64,000 nt of DNA from contig NC_044290.2 in NCBI RefSeq assembly GCF_004027225.2, positions 4,170,906-4,234,905 of the forward strand, written 5' to 3'. Below the pieces are notes generated by a model. It did not search any database, was not told the origin of the DNA, and saw only the letters and a program-made list of their open reading frames with translations. Source of the stretch: Strigops habroptila. Its lineage: Eukaryota; Chordata; Aves; Psittaciformes; Psittacidae. Made by a program: the position numbers and the translations under genes. Of the stretch, positions 35,111 through 50,100 are shown piece by piece; position 1 is the first letter of the stretch, and each line of letters begins with the position of its first letter.

Positions 35111-38100
35111 GTCAGCTGCTGCCGTGCTCGGCTTAACCCCCCTTGGGACTAAAAACCTTGTAAATATGATAAAAACAGTGAATTTAGGAGTTCTTCCCCC
35201 GTAGCAGATGCACTTCGGTGACAAGGCATCGTGTGTAAAGGTGTAGGTTTAACACGGTCAAAAACTACAAATGAACTAGATCAGTTTTTAATGATACACG
35301 CGGTTCAGCAAAGATGTTCTGACTGAATGGGGAACGTATTTTGCATAATACGTGGATTTTCTGTTTTGTTTCAGGAGTGCAGTAAAAAGCAGAAAAATGA
35401 TGATACACAGAGTACATCTGTTGATGCACTGAGTTCAAGTGATGGTCTCGAAGAGGTAACGGTCCTTCTGAAAGTCATAATATTCTCTTATTTGTGTTCT
35501 TTTTTTGTTGTGTACCTCAAACGAGGTTGTAAGTAGAGAACTTTCCAGCACTAAATATAACCACTCAAGAAGCAGTTGTAAGCAATTACGAGCACTTCTA
35601 GACCTCTCATAACATGAGAATCAAGAATCTTTAGGAAACGTGACATACAAACTCCTTTACTATAAAACAAACCAGAAATTGAAGTTACAACTTTTTTTTT
35701 GCTGTATGTGTCAAAAATCTCATATCAAGCTTCAAAACAGAGACTTGCAAGGAGAAAAGAGGAGTTTTGATAGTACAGGTGCACAGAATGTGTCCTTATT
35801 CTTTGCATTAGACAAACTTAGCTCACCTCCTGTTCTTCAACATAGAACTGTGTCCCTGGGAATAAGTTCTTCATTGGGGGATTAGTTTTGTTGTATTTAG
35901 AAGTTGCCTGGTTACGTTGCTCCTCTACCCAAGAACTCCTTCTCCTCACAGGTGAGATGTCAGTGTATTGTAGCCAGAAGTTTGAAACTCTTGCTCTTAC
36001 AGTATGTGTTCAGTGTAGTTGTAGAGCTGCATTCTGATTGTCTCACCTCGTGGTAAAGAGCCAAAGCCCTGTTGCTGTTAGGGAGGCACGTGGCTGTTAA
36101 AGGGGTTTAATAGTGCAAGTAAAAGTTTTCTCAGTTGCTTGGCAAGTTGATGGGGACAGAAAAATCAAGTTACTAGAACACAGAGCAGGGGCTAAATTTA
36201 GATCTGCGTTTACATTTAAACATTTTTCAGTTTTGGTGTAATAATAGGAGCAGAGCAATGAGGAAGGATAGGACAAATTATTTTGATTACTTCTAAATAA
36301 TCTTGGATATTATGCACGTGTCATGGATTGTCTTGTTTTAAAGCAGTGACAGGATGTTTGTCCTTCAGCTGGGTCATTGCAGAGATCTTGAAAATCGGTT
36401 GATCATTGTTAAATACTTGTTTCCTTTTTTTCTGTCCCCAGAAAAATGAGTTTCCTACATTGGCTAATGCTAAAACACTCCTTAGTGACTGCCTAGCATG
36501 TGACAGTTGTATGACATCGGAGGAAGGAGCCAGAGTTTTCCAGCAGAATCAGAAGGAGCTCTTTCGGATTCTTAACCTTAATAAGGTAAAGTGACACAAA
36601 CACTAACACGCTGCTTCCCGTGAGGAGGTGGCAATTACAGAATGACTAAGCAGCTTGCTTTCCCAAGGCACATAATGTGAACATTTGCAGGATAGGCTTT
36701 TTGCAGAGAGGAAGTGAAAACTGCAGGCAAGATGATTATTGAAGTGCTTAAAATAATTTTGCACTAGAGATGCAAGATCACAGCACTTAACCTAAATCAT
36801 AGAATCCCAGACTGGTTTGGGTTGGAAGGGACCTTAAAGCTCATCCAGTCCCAACCCCCTGCCATGGGCAGGGACACCTTCCACTAGAGCAGGTTGCTCC
36901 AAGCCCCTGTGTCCAACCTGGCCTAGGGGAAAACTGTGGCACCTGCAGTAGTAAAATTTTTGGAAGACAACTAACTCATTACTGCAATAACAAATTAGCC
37001 CGTGGCTCAGTGGGTATAAATACTCATACCTTCATCACTAGGACTGCTCTGGGTGGTTATCAAGCTGTGGTTTTGCAAGTAGAATTGTTTTTAATATATA
37101 TTCAAGTGGAACATATTTGGAACAGAAGTTTTTGTCCAAATTCTTAGCAAAACTCACACAAATGTTCTGTGGTCTCTTATCTTCTGCTGAGTTCTGGATT
37201 TCCTGTGAGCTGGTTGCTATGTATGGTGCTCAGATGTTTAGATCTTAATACTGAATTATTTTAGTTGTGTTCCAGGCTTGTGTGTCCTTGTTTGGTAAGC
37301 AAAAGCTACTAGAATTGATGTTTTTTCTTAATCTATACAAAAGTGTCATAAATAAGAGGATTCCTTACATAGGGATGCAATCTTCTCACAACTAGTTTAA
37401 CTCTCGATGCAGTATGATATTGTCATACATGATCTTGTCACGTAAGAAAGAGAAGAAAATGGGGAGGAAAACAAATCTTTTGGGTTACATGGGTGAAAGC
37501 TTGAAGCCTGGAGGCAGCCACGTGCCTTCATCAGAACTTCAGGGGTCCAGAAGAGGACAGTGAGCAAGAAAAAGGCTTTCTGGGCACTCACAAGCTCTAC
37601 TTGAAGGGTCATTACACAGCATTTAGGGTGCGTATGTACATACCGTGGTCTCTAACCTTTTAGGGTGAGGTTTGTCTGTGGCATAGTTAATGGTTTGTTT
37701 TCCAAGCTTTTCACTGGTGTGGAAAACATCCCAACTAAAACAAGATCAGTCTTCAGATGAATGTCACAGTCATCAGAGCTGTACAATGGTGCACCTCTTG
37801 TCAAAGGCTTCTTCAGAGCCTGCAAACACCAGTTTGTTGAAGGTCCTGTCTTGCCAGTTTCCCTCAACAGCTTCAGTGATGGAGACACAGGAACTTTAAC
37901 AAAGGATCACATCTGTAGTTTGCTGGGTTGGATTTGTATCTTCAGATGCCCATGCTCCTGTCAGCATTAGTTATTCTAGCTGTTAATGTCTAAACATAGA
38001 GGGGTTTTTCATATTTGCTAGAAGGTTTCACATCACTAGAATGTCATAGGTGCTGAATGTCTCTTAACTTTCCTTATGCCATTAGGAGAGCAAGCACAGA

Positions 38101-41100
38101 ATTGTCTCAGGGATGTGTGTGTGTGTGTGAATTTCCCCAAGTTGTATAAAAGAAACATCTACCCATGATTGCAGATGAACACTGACAGGATCAGAGGAAC
38201 ATCCTGGCCTGCCCTCAGGAACCTTGGTAGTTGTTTCACAGGGATTTTAATGATACACCTCACTGAAGCATAAGATGCTGAGGAACAACTCCAGGAGAGG
38301 AAAAGGGAGGGAAAGTTGGAAGCCTTCCCCTGTTGTAATCACAAACCTTGTTTTCTTTGCTTTTGTTTTATCTACTAGAAATGTGATACCTCAAAACACA
38401 AAGTGTTGGCAGTGTCTATATGCCCTCAGTCATTGCCTTATTTTGCTGCTAAGTTCAGTCTCTCTGTGAATGATGCAGCCAAGAGACTCTGTGGTTTCCT
38501 CAAAAGTCTCGGTAAGTTTGGGTTTGTGATGGTGGAGCAGAAGGGGGAGATGACTAGGTTTTTGCTTCCTCAGCAGAACTCCTCCTTACACAGTCAGGAA
38601 GAGCCATTGCACAATCTAGAGTTTGAAATACGCACTCTGTGGTATTAATGACAGTGCAGAGCATGATATAACACCAGTTTCAGAAGCAGATTTACCTTGT
38701 TGATAGGAAAGATCACAGTATAGAAGGACATGATAGAGCTGTCTTTGAAACCTTCACTACCAAGAAGTCGGGAAGGGTTTGGTCATGAGCTTCAGTAGGA
38801 TTTCTCCTTATTTTGTAACTTGAGGGAGGAGGGAATTCTTATCCTAAATGCCTTCCAGTCCTTTTGACACATTAGATCTGTAGAGGAGTTTCAGTTTCTT
38901 TCCTCTAATTTGAAATTACATGCCAGAACTATTGTACCTGCCTGGTTTATGTTAAAGCTGTGCTTCCTTTGCTCTTTGTATACAAAGATTTATTTAAAAA
39001 CCCGCAAAACTTTGCCTATGGGTTTGTGGGGTTTTTAATGTACTTGAGAGAGGAAGGAAAAGGATAGCAATAAACCTATAAACTACTTCCCTATGTATAT
39101 ATATGTATGTATATAAATTTTTCATAGTTCTTATGCATCTGTACCCGGTATATTTTCTTCATTTAGAGGGAATGCAGAGTCCTGGTGGGCCTCAGTTTTC
39201 TTAGAACACATTGATTATCTGTGCCTCGCTTGCTGCTGGGCCCTGCTCAGTGTTACGTAGGCATGTGGGGAGGATGTTGCTAAATAAGCAGGCAGAAGAG
39301 CTCTGCAGTGGTGCTGATATGCTCCTGTACCTTTGCAGGCAACTTCAGCAATGGGAGATATGCCTCTTAGGTGGATATCTTTTTGTGGATAATGATATGA
39401 GACTTCAGTATGTCTTGTAAAGAATGCTCCTTTGCAGGAGTCACTGCATATAGCCCAGGAGTGGCAAAATCCCATTCAATTAAACAAAAAGCAAGTATAT
39501 GTTGAAAGGCAAGCTTCTCCTAAGGAAGCAGACAACCATTTGGAATGTTGCTAGTCAGCAAGTTGGTGGTCCTTTTAAATTCATGACCTAGAAGCCATGC
39601 ATTGAAAAGCTATCTTCTATTTTAGACTTTACTATTTGTGAAAGTTTGAAGAGGGGAAAGACTATACCCATTGATTCTCCAGGATTTTCTGTAGACCTGG
39701 AGCTTGAAAAGAAGCCTGTGAGATGGAAAACACTCTAGTAATTCCCTTTTCCTTCCTGCTTTCCTTCATAGGGGTGCATTATGTGTTTGACACCACTATA
39801 GCTGCCGATTTCAGTATCCTGGAGAGCCAGAGGGAGTTTGTGCAGCGGTATCAGCGGAGGAACCAGGAGGAGCATGCCTTACCAATGTTTGCCTCGGCTT
39901 GCCCTGGTGAGAACTGATTTCTCTGACCTTCCTGTGCTTCAGCCTAGTCTCAGTGCAACTACCAGGGGACTAAGAGAAGTCATTTGGGAGCTTTATCTAA
40001 ATTATATCATTTTGGCTTTGCTTTTCTGATACACCAAATACCACACTCAGTACTTGTTATGGGTAGCGCTGATAATCTGTAATGCATTTCAGTGCATTGC
40101 TGGAGGGGCCTGTTCTTATGGGCTGTTGGGAGAGCAGAGTTAGTTTCCAGTGAGCATCATCAGCTTTCCCATACGTTCGTGACCATAAATGTAAAGAATG
40201 GATGGGATCTGGTGCTGGATAAGGCATGTGCCAGTTCAGTGTAGGGACTTACCCAGTCGGATACGAAGGTTACAATAAATTCCCTGTCTGCACCTTACAG
40301 TTGTCTTCTCCTGGAGCTCTGTAAAAGGTGAGGAGTGTAAATTCTATTGTTGCTCTTCAAAAAACCCAAACAAAACCAAACACCCAAATCCCCAGCTTTC
40401 CTGTAGTCCACAGCCTCTGATAATACAATGAACCTGAACTACAGATTTTCTGGGCTGGTGTTTATATGTGGTATTTATTAGTTGTATTTCTTTTCACTTC
40501 TGTAGAAGAGGCATGTTTTACATGTGAATCTCTTGGTAATGAAACTGAGGTGCAGAAGCACTGAGGTTTTTAGTGCTTTCTGTAAGACCTTAGGAGAAAT
40601 GAATCAAAACTGGAACTGAGGAGCTGGTGGCTGCTGCTGTTGTGTTCAGACCAGGGCTGAACAGGGCATTTCGTTATTAAAAAGAATCTTTAAGGAAATT
40701 TGCCAACTATAATTAGCAAATATTATAATTTGCTATAGTTAAACCACAAGCTCTGTTTTCTTAAGCAAAGTTTTGAACTTGCTGCTTAAGCCTAGGGGAA
40801 TGTAGCAAGTGACTTTACTGACTGTGAGATGATTATGTCTAATACTTCCAAAATAATTCCCACTTGAAATGTCACAGACCTGACTCAATAAATGTCTCAC
40901 TTCTGAGAATTTTGCACCTGAAAATCTGTTCTGTTATAAAAGGAACCTGTATTTATCACAACTGAAAAGATGCAGAACATTGAGTCACTGTTTACTTTTT
41001 CCATTTTTTAGCACACCATCATTTCAGTTTGAGTCACTTTCCTAAAGAAGTATCAAACAAGAGGTAAAAGTAACTCCTTTGCCTACCCCCCCCAACTCCA

Positions 41101-44100
41101 CCCTCAAGTTCATGGTGTTGCTTTTCGAAAGGCTGATAAAAATACTAAAATACTTCTTTCTAGCTTTCATAGAATCATAGAATGGTTTGGGGGTGGAAGG
41201 GACCTTCAAGATCATCTAGCTCCAGTAGAAATTGCCCAGAGAACAGCATTGAAATAACCTAAGTGGGTTGCATTCTTTAAAGCAGTGTTACAGTGACCAG
41301 AGAGTGAGTAAGAGTCGCCTTTGGTGATACCCAGAACCTGCTGTTGTCACTGTTTTAAAGTTTAAATACTGCTATTTGAGTTACACTTGTACTTTTTTTT
41401 TTTTTGTTCTGTGTGTTCTGGGTTATGCTTTAGGAACTATGTGTGTGTATTAAGAGGAAAAGTATCTATTTGGTTTTTTCCTTCTGCTATTGTTATCTTA
41501 CTGTTACCCCCTATCTTCCAAAGCAGACATACTGCTTTTTTATGCAAAACCTGTGAAGTTGAACCAAGCCCCTGTTGCTTAGCTTTGTCTTGTACATGTT
41601 TCATTGAACATTCAAAACCTCAAGATTTCTTATAGAATTTCTGAGATAATTTTGATTTTCTTCATCTAGAAACTCAGCTCAGATGATCTGCTGCTTTTAT
41701 TGGAAATATTTTGAAGTAGTTCGTGGGGCACTTCTGTTGCCTATTCTACAACAGCTTGTTTCTGTTTTCAGTGCTAGTTCAGGTGTTAGCTATCTGCTCT
41801 GGTATAGGTGTTAGTAGAAGCACAGGTGCTTTCTATTTGTGGAAAACTGAACCAAAATATCACTGTGAACCCAGTCTCAAAGCATACGGTGTTTCATTCC
41901 CATTGACAGCAATTACAGGGAAAAGAAAACCCACTCCATCATCAGTCATCTTTAAGCTTGTTCACTGTGTTCCCTGACTTTAATTGTCTGGGTGCATTTG
42001 CTGTTCCTCATTCTCTTTCCTCTCTCTACCCCCAGAGCACATAAATTTGTGCCAGAAATGTTGTTTACTGGGTGTGTTTATCACAAAATGGTTTTTATAT
42101 AGCTCTGTAGATAGAAGGTCAATGTGAACTCAAGTGTAACTGCTTTATTCTTACTTATCTTCGGGGGAAACTTTTCACAGAAATACCATCCTCTGCAGGA
42201 GTGGTCTGTGGTGTAAAATCTACCATGAGCAAAAAGAGCATACATAGCCCATATAGTCCCAGAGCCTGATAAAAGGGCTTATTTTACTGTCTCTGTCTTA
42301 ATTGTTCTTGCCGCCTCCTCCTGCTCTCAAAGTGAGCTATTGGGCTGGGGGGGAAGGGTCCTTTTGAAAGTACAACAGTGTAGCTACTGATTGCATATGT
42401 AATATCCCAGAAGTAGTTAGTTACCTTCTTAAACTTACCAAATAGGTAAGCAAGATGAAGCACTTGCTCTGGGAACCAGCCAGCATTTGTAACGCATGGC
42501 CAACCTCTGAGCTCCAGAACAGGTCAGCAGGGCAGGCTTACAACAGAAGTAGGAGGAGTAACTGTTGAGGATTCACATGCTTTTGTCTCAGTCAATGAAA
42601 CTGATTTCCTTTTACAGGACTGAGGTTTTACAGTAGCAAAAGTAGTCTCCGTTTTTCTGCACTTCATAGTGATGAATAGATATTTATAGTGTGCATCTGT
42701 GCTCTGCTCATGATAAAAGTAATGTCTTCAGAAGCGCATCAGAGTGCACAAGAATTTATAGTGATTTGTAGGGGTTTTTTTGTTCTTTAATGCTAACACA
42801 AACCAACAAATGGCTGAGAATGTGAGTGAGTTTCTGAAGGGTGTAGGTCTGTATGGGTACAGAGGTACATTGATAAAAGAACTGGGTATCTTTGGCTTCC
42901 TGTAGCCACGGCTCTGGAATTCAGCCTGATTCATGAGTAGGCAGAAACAGTGCGTATGTGAAGCGCTGATAAATGCCTCATGCTCTCATTCACCAAGGCT
43001 GCCTGTATAATGAAACGGTGACTAATGGTCATCGTGGAGCTGGAACTACTGAGCACTTGTTCCATCCACTGCAAGGAAAGAAGCAATTTAAGATTTAAAA
43101 AACTGCTTTGGACAATACTTGCCAGAAGCCTCTTGGGAATTAGGGAGGTGTCCTTATAGTTCAGGACTACAGTACCTGAAACATCCCAATTAGAACCAGG
43201 CTCAGAGCAGGAGTGCTGTGGTGGGTAATGGTAATCATGGTTGCCATACAAGGGAAGGACCTTCCAGGAATGCTACTGAGTGCAAGGCAGAATTTTCTTA
43301 AAAGCTTACTTTGTTTTTATTTTGTTTGAAGCTGGTTTTGTTCTGTTTTGGCAGCACTTGAGACTAAAGCCATTAAAGAAATAGAATATACGTATCATGC
43401 AGTATGCGCTAAAACGGCCTTTGTACCGAGCACCAAGAAATTAAGTCATTTGTTGCAAGTAGTATCTTGGATTTAAAGTCCTAGTTGAAGGTGGACATTA
43501 AGCAAACGTCCTGTCAGGGCCAGGCAATTCAGCACAGTCCTGATTTGCAAGTCTATAGTCCCTAGGTTTTTCTACAACAGAAATGAATGCTTGTTGAAGA
43601 TACATCTTTGAGATACATCTTTGAGATTTTACATGGAGACCAGTACCTGTTCATCTTGAAGTCTGTACCTTAGCAAGAATTGGCAATATCTAAACAGCTG
43701 GAGGATCCTTTTGTTTCCCTAATACTACTTTCTCATTTTCATCAGTAGAACTTTTATTACACTGGGAAAATCACTACTCTGCCTTAGAGAGACAAACGGT
43801 CTGAATGCCACCTGGGTACCAGTTTTGTGCTGCTGTTGGCCTTTGTGTCAGTGTTCTGACTTAAACGTTACTAAGAGTTTCTATGTATGTGCTAATTTCA
43901 AGCTTAAGAAGTAACCTACAGGTTTTTACCTTTCCTGGCAGCATGCACTTCACAGGAATTCTTCTCTTTTATGTAAGCACTAATTTGTCAGAAGATGAAA
44001 GACTAAAGTGTGATACTTTTCACTGTCAGCGTCAAAAGCAGCACGTGTCCCTAGAAGGCTGGGCCTGACTCTTCTATACAGTTTAGGTGTTTGGTTCTCG

Positions 44101-47100
44101 GTCTGGGCTGTTGTTGTCAGTAAGAGTTACAGTGCCTTAGAAAGAATTGCACACCCTAAATAAATATCTTCATTTGCTCATTTGTTGGTTCGTTCCAGTC
44201 CTGGAAGGTGGGGAATAATAGAACTTCTCTGCATATTGGGGGTGGAGTGAATGAATATATGTAGCTTGTCATAGCCTGCATGCTGAAGGACTTGGGTGAA
44301 AGGGAGGGAGAACTCTTGAGTAACTAAGAATGTTGACTACAGAGAGATTTCAGTGTGTGATTGAGTGTGTGGGCATTTCAGGAGGTGTGGCTACTCTAAC
44401 AATAGTAAAAGAAGCCTTTTTTTTTTCCAGGCGTAATCCATGTACATGTTATGATAATGCTTTCATGTGACTCCTGGTCTAGAGGGGGCAGGCTGGGTGC
44501 ATGGATATTAAATCTCAGGAAACAGAAGGTTACAGTTAAGCAGCTGAACAGAGTGCATTTGTTATATCTGGTGATCCAAGGTCTGAGGTCTAGAGGGTCA
44601 ACCTACTCCTTGTTAGCTGGGGTACTGTTCTTTTTGCGTTGTTAAATGTATGCATTAGGAAGGGTGTAATAGGTCATGAAGTTCAGTGGCTTCTAGGTCT
44701 AGAATTCACACAGTGAATTCTTGATAGCCAACTGTAAAGCGTTATTAACACAACCTTGAGGTTTCCTGCAGTTCCCAAGGTGGGGCTTCCAGCCTACACA
44801 GACATGTCTCAACCTATTGTAAAGGTGTCTTCATTTTTAAGAGCTGTTCTGTGACTGCTGCCACTTTGCCATGCTTGTGTGTCACTCCTGACCGTGAGTC
44901 TCTGTTGTTCAAGGTTGGATCCGGTATGCTGAAAGGGTACTTACCAATCTTGTGACCTCTCACATTTGCACTGCAAAGTCTCCACAGCAGATCATGGGCT
45001 CCCTGGTAAAGGGCTACTTTGCCAGGCAGCAGGTAAGTAATTCTGATTAATTTTTACCACATTACTCTTCTAAAAGGAAGGGTTAGTGGGTTTTAATACT
45101 GTATATCTCATAGAATCACAGAATGGTTTGGGTTGGAAAGGACCTTAAGATTTATCTCGTTCCAACCCCCCTGCCAAGAACAGGGACATCTCCCACTAGA
45201 CCAGGTTGCTCAAGGCCATGTCCAACCTGGCCTTGAACACTGTCAGGGATGGAGCATTCACAATTTCCTTGGGCAGCCTGTTCCAGTGCCTCACCACTCT
45301 CACAGTAATGGTATTATAAAGTGATAAAGTATCTTCCTGAATAGTTTGTCCTTTACTTGAAGAATAAATGGTGCTCTGCTGCTATACCTATGCCTATGAT
45401 AAGAAGAATGTTCAAGGAACCTCATTTTGCGCAATGCAGTGTGAGCTGGCAGCAATCCTCATGCTCCCAGTGCAACATGGATTTAGATATTTATGGATAA
45501 AATTAAATCCAGGGGAGCTAAAGAGGTTCTTGTTATATGCTGCCTGTGTAGTTCTATAGCACAGCCAAAACAGGAGTGAAAGACAATCATGTAGAAATTA
45601 CCCTGTTACCTGGGATCAATAAAAGCATTGTATCCTAGAAACTTGTTATCCTCATTTTGAATGTTGGAAAAGTTGCTGTCCTTTTTATGTGTCCTATTTA
45701 ACTGACTCCATGTTATAGGGAAGTATTGCTACCTCCCCACAGACAGAGAAATACTGATGGGCTTACTGTGGATGAGAGTGAATGACAGGTAGAAACAGAA
45801 TTCTGGAGTCCTGGCTTGCATTCACTTTCTAAGGCAATCAAAAGCTGCAGAAAATGTAGCCTGAGGAATAAGTAAAAGTTTCAGCCAGAAGACTGACTTT
45901 GGCTGCTTCTTGCTGATGCTTTGTGACTTCTGGCAAATCACTTCACCTGTGTGCAGCAGTCTTTACTTGTAATTGCTAGGGATTGATTACTAGTGTTACC
46001 TGCAGAGAGCTTATGATGGTATTTTTGTCCTTGTCCTCCTTCAAAAGCTGCTTTTCTCTTCATGGAGATCACATGTGCTCTCTTTGTTCCACAGAACCTG
46101 TCTCCTGATAAAATTTTCCATGTAATTGTGGCGCCTTGTTACGACAAAAAACTGGAAGCCTTGAGGGAAGATTTCTTCACTGCCTTGTATAATTCACAAG
46201 AAGTTGATTGTGTCCTGACATCAGGTTAAAGCTTCTTTGAACTTACTATTTATAAATATAGAAGTGAATCACCACTGTTAGAATAGCCTTTGTGCCAGAC
46301 TTTGCTTTTTTCAAGTCTGCTTTAGTTGTAAGGTTGGCTGTTCTGCTGCTGTAAAAGTAAGCGCTTGTTTTTGTGGTACTGGTAGAACAGGTATTGTATA
46401 GGGAAGGCGAAGTGAAAAGATACTTTCCTTCTAAGTTGGTATTCATCTGAAAACAAGATTCCGATGTTTGGTTTTGTCAGCCTCATGAGAAAAATAAGAG
46501 TTATGCAAATCCATATTTAAAATCGTTGTCTTGCTTGTCTGTGGTTATTATTTAATCTCCACTGGGGCTATTCTTAACATTCCAAGTGCATAGCATCAGT
46601 GGCTTTTTGATGTGGCTCTTGTCGTTGGGCTTCACGTCCAAGCTCCATACCCTCCTTTTCCCCCTGCAGTGTAGAAACATCTTCCCAACTTCACCTAACA
46701 GAAAGGCTCAAGCGTAGCTTTATGCAGAGTTTGGAGCAAGCTGAAGGCCTTTTTTTCAGGGCTGGAAGTGTCAGGCTTCTCAGTTACTAGGGAGAACTGA
46801 CTCTAGTAAGAGTTGCAGAAGATGACTGTAAGCACATATAAGCATTGGGATACCGATGTCTTAAACAGAGGCACAGCATGTGTGTTTTGCTTTGTCTTGA
46901 AAGTAAAATGTGGTGTGTTTCCCTACAGGTGAAATTGTCCAAATAATGGAGCAGAAAAATGTGTCTATGAAAGATGTGACTGAAGTATCTGTAGATAGCT
47001 TGTAAGTAGTTCTGTAATGGATTGCTTCCTTTTTCTGATGACAGACAACAGCACCTTTGGGCATATTCAACATAAATGTAAAACTTCTCAAAAGAATACT

Positions 47101-50100
47101 TTTTTTCTATTTTTAAAGAAAAAAAGGCCTGCATCAAAACCTGAGTGTACTAAAGCCTCATCCTTTATATAGTGGCCAAAAAGCCCCAAAGTATTCTTAG
47201 ATGTTCATTGCTATATATAAAACTAATACGAAACAGAGAATATGGAACTGTTTATACTGTGTAAATACAAAGCAGTTAATTTGAGGTAATGACCCCGATC
47301 TAGTGACTCCTTTAATATTTGTGATTTTTGAAGACTTGTGTAGCTCCTTACTTCGTTTTGATGCAGTAATATTACATTGGACTCTATCCCAAGGTGCTCC
47401 TAAGTGTGACTGTCTGGGGGTGCTGGCCTCATTCAGTGCTCTCCTGTGCTTGAGCTTGCATAGAGCTGGGCAGTCTCACCTGCCCTCTCCAACTGCTGGG
47501 CCTCACACAAAGCTGCTGGGATGCAGTCGTGGGGCTGACCATCTGTTCTGTTTTCTCTCTCATTCAGAACAGCATCTTGACAGTAAATTTCCACTTCCCC
47601 TGATACGTTCATGTAGAATTGATTCCTTTCAGGAAATTTTTATTTATTTTTAACCAAAGACAGCAGATTTTCAAGATTAGCTAAAATTGAGACGTGCTTT
47701 AGATGAAAATCACACAAAGCATGGGAGAGATTCTGTTTACTTCCTGACTGGCTCACCACGAAGCAGCTTGCATGTTTTAATTCTCAGGCTTAGTTACAAA
47801 GGCTGGTCTCGCTATTCACTGATCTGTGTTCAAGTTGTGACAGATGTTACTTGGGATCTTTCCAAGGCGATGGCAGTGGAGCAATCAACATGATTTCTTG
47901 CACAAAACAGCCCTGGAAATGTAAAAAAATAATCCTTTTTGCTTTGTCCTGCTTGGGCCTGATCTTGGCTGGAGAAGTTTAAGTGGTGCAGTGGTAACAT
48001 TTTCAGAGCTATGTTTGTAGTAGCTCCTGTGATCACTTCTACCAGAGATTGCTACACAGAATTACATAAATAAAGTTCTTACAGACATAATTACATAGAG
48101 ACAGTAGTTTATTTCTGAATCAGCCTGTCCAATGAAAGAACATTCTCATTCAGAATACACCTGGTTTATTGGATCAATTCCTGTTGGAAAGTAATGTTAA
48201 TTTTTAGAAGGACTAATCTGATAATACTGGTTCGTGCTGTGAGACCTGATGACATGAATATTTGCTCCTCTGGGGTCTTAAAAGTAGATTTTGCAGGGAA
48301 AATTATATTACTTGAACTCTTTCTCTTAAAACAAGTCCTAGCACAGTAGCAATTTGTGGTGAAGTGCTTGGTATTTAAGAAGTAGTATGAACTAAGTAAC
48401 TCGTGTTTGAGTTCTCAACTCGCTTTGGTAGTTAGAGAATGCGAACAGATAACAGTTGGCTAAAATTAGGAGACATGTCATGAAACAAATTCACCCAAGG
48501 TTATTAAACAAAAGTTGCAGTAGATGCAGTGGCATGGCATAGAGAGAACAGACACACTACATTTGTAAACTTTGGCTCATTAGTAATTAAAATAGTTCCC
48601 CATCATTATTAAAACTTCAGCAGTTTCTGTGAGGTGTTTGCTGGGGTAATTTTCCCTTTGGGTTTGTGGTTAATGCTGTACTGAGAGTGCTGCTCAGGCA
48701 CTGCCTGGTGGTGTGGGCCAGGAAAGGTTGTATCTGAATGTTCTGGGAAGAAGGTAGTTACATCTAGAGAGGCTCTTACATGTAAGAGCAAAGACATAAT
48801 CTGTCTCTTTGCTAAGCTGAAGACTAATATCTCTTCCTGAAACAAGCATTGCCACACACCCCTATTGATTTCTCCCTTGTGAGCCTGCAGAGCAGCAGCC
48901 TTTGGCCATCACCAGCACACACACCAGTGCAGTTCATAATCCAGCCTCTTGTGCTCACCAGTGCTGGTTTAAACAGAGGGAGAGGTGGACCTCCAGGTGA
49001 ATACTATGCCCAGAAATGTTTCCTGAGCAGTGAATGGCTGTTGGTTAACAAGTCTTTAGGGTGTGTCAAATGTGCATTCTTATCAACTACCGTTGCTTGA
49101 GGTTTCTGAATGTGGAAAGTCCTGCAGCCTTTTATTAGGTTTTCTTTTCATCATCTTGCTGCCGCCCTGAATAGTTGTTTGGGGTTTTAAGCTGTAATAA
49201 ATAAAAATGTTAATATATTCTCACTGCTGTAAAGCTCTTTGGTGGGGGAGACAGAGAAAGGGGAAAACACACTACTTTATTGAAGTGAAAGAGTGACATT
49301 TTGGAGCTGATCTTTCTTTCTGGTGTTTTCTAAGGTTTGATGAAATGAAGGAGGGAGATGTAGTAAGGCATGATGGGAAGAGATCTGATGGTTACCTGGA
49401 GCACATTTTTAAATATGCTGCAAAGGAGCTTTTTGGCATGGAGGTGAAGGAAATCACCTACAAAGCATTAAAGTAAGTTAGAGATTTGTATTCTTGTTGT
49501 GTGGAATGGGCTAGTAAGAATTGAATAGAATACTTTCAGTTGGAAGGGACCTGCAACGATCATCTAGTCCAGCCTGACCAAGTTAAAGCATGTTATTAAA
49601 GGCATTGTCCAAATGCCTCCTTGAACACTGCCAGGCTTTGGGGCATTGACCACCTCTCTAGAAAGCCTGTTCCAGTGTTTGGCCACCCTCTCTGTAAAGA
49701 AATGGTTCCTAATGTCCAGTCTGAACCTCTCCTGGTTTACTTGGTGCTATTTGAACCGTAACACAGTTTTGCTCATCTGACTCTCTTGCTTATAGGCAGT
49801 TACGTGTTACCTGTAGATCTGTTGCCGTCAAGTAGCTCCTGCTAGCTTTAATTTTACTAAGTTACTTACACTTAAAAATTAAGTGTAATTCTATTCTGAA
49901 ATCTCAACTCCAACTTCTGCTTAACTCAGTTTCTAAAATGGAAGAGTTGACCTTAATCTCACTGTTACACTTGTTCTGCTCTCTCTAGAATATCCAAATA
50001 CAACACAGTTGGATCATCCTTTTTGGTAATGCAGGGGTTTAAAATGTTCTCTGTGTATCTTTATAGGAACAAGGACTTCCAAGAAGTTACCCTTGAAAAG

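Noticed and set aside
38128-38150. GT dinucleotide run as a functional element
   Set aside because: It is a short microsatellite (about seven GT units) in NARF intron 3 with no supporting context.
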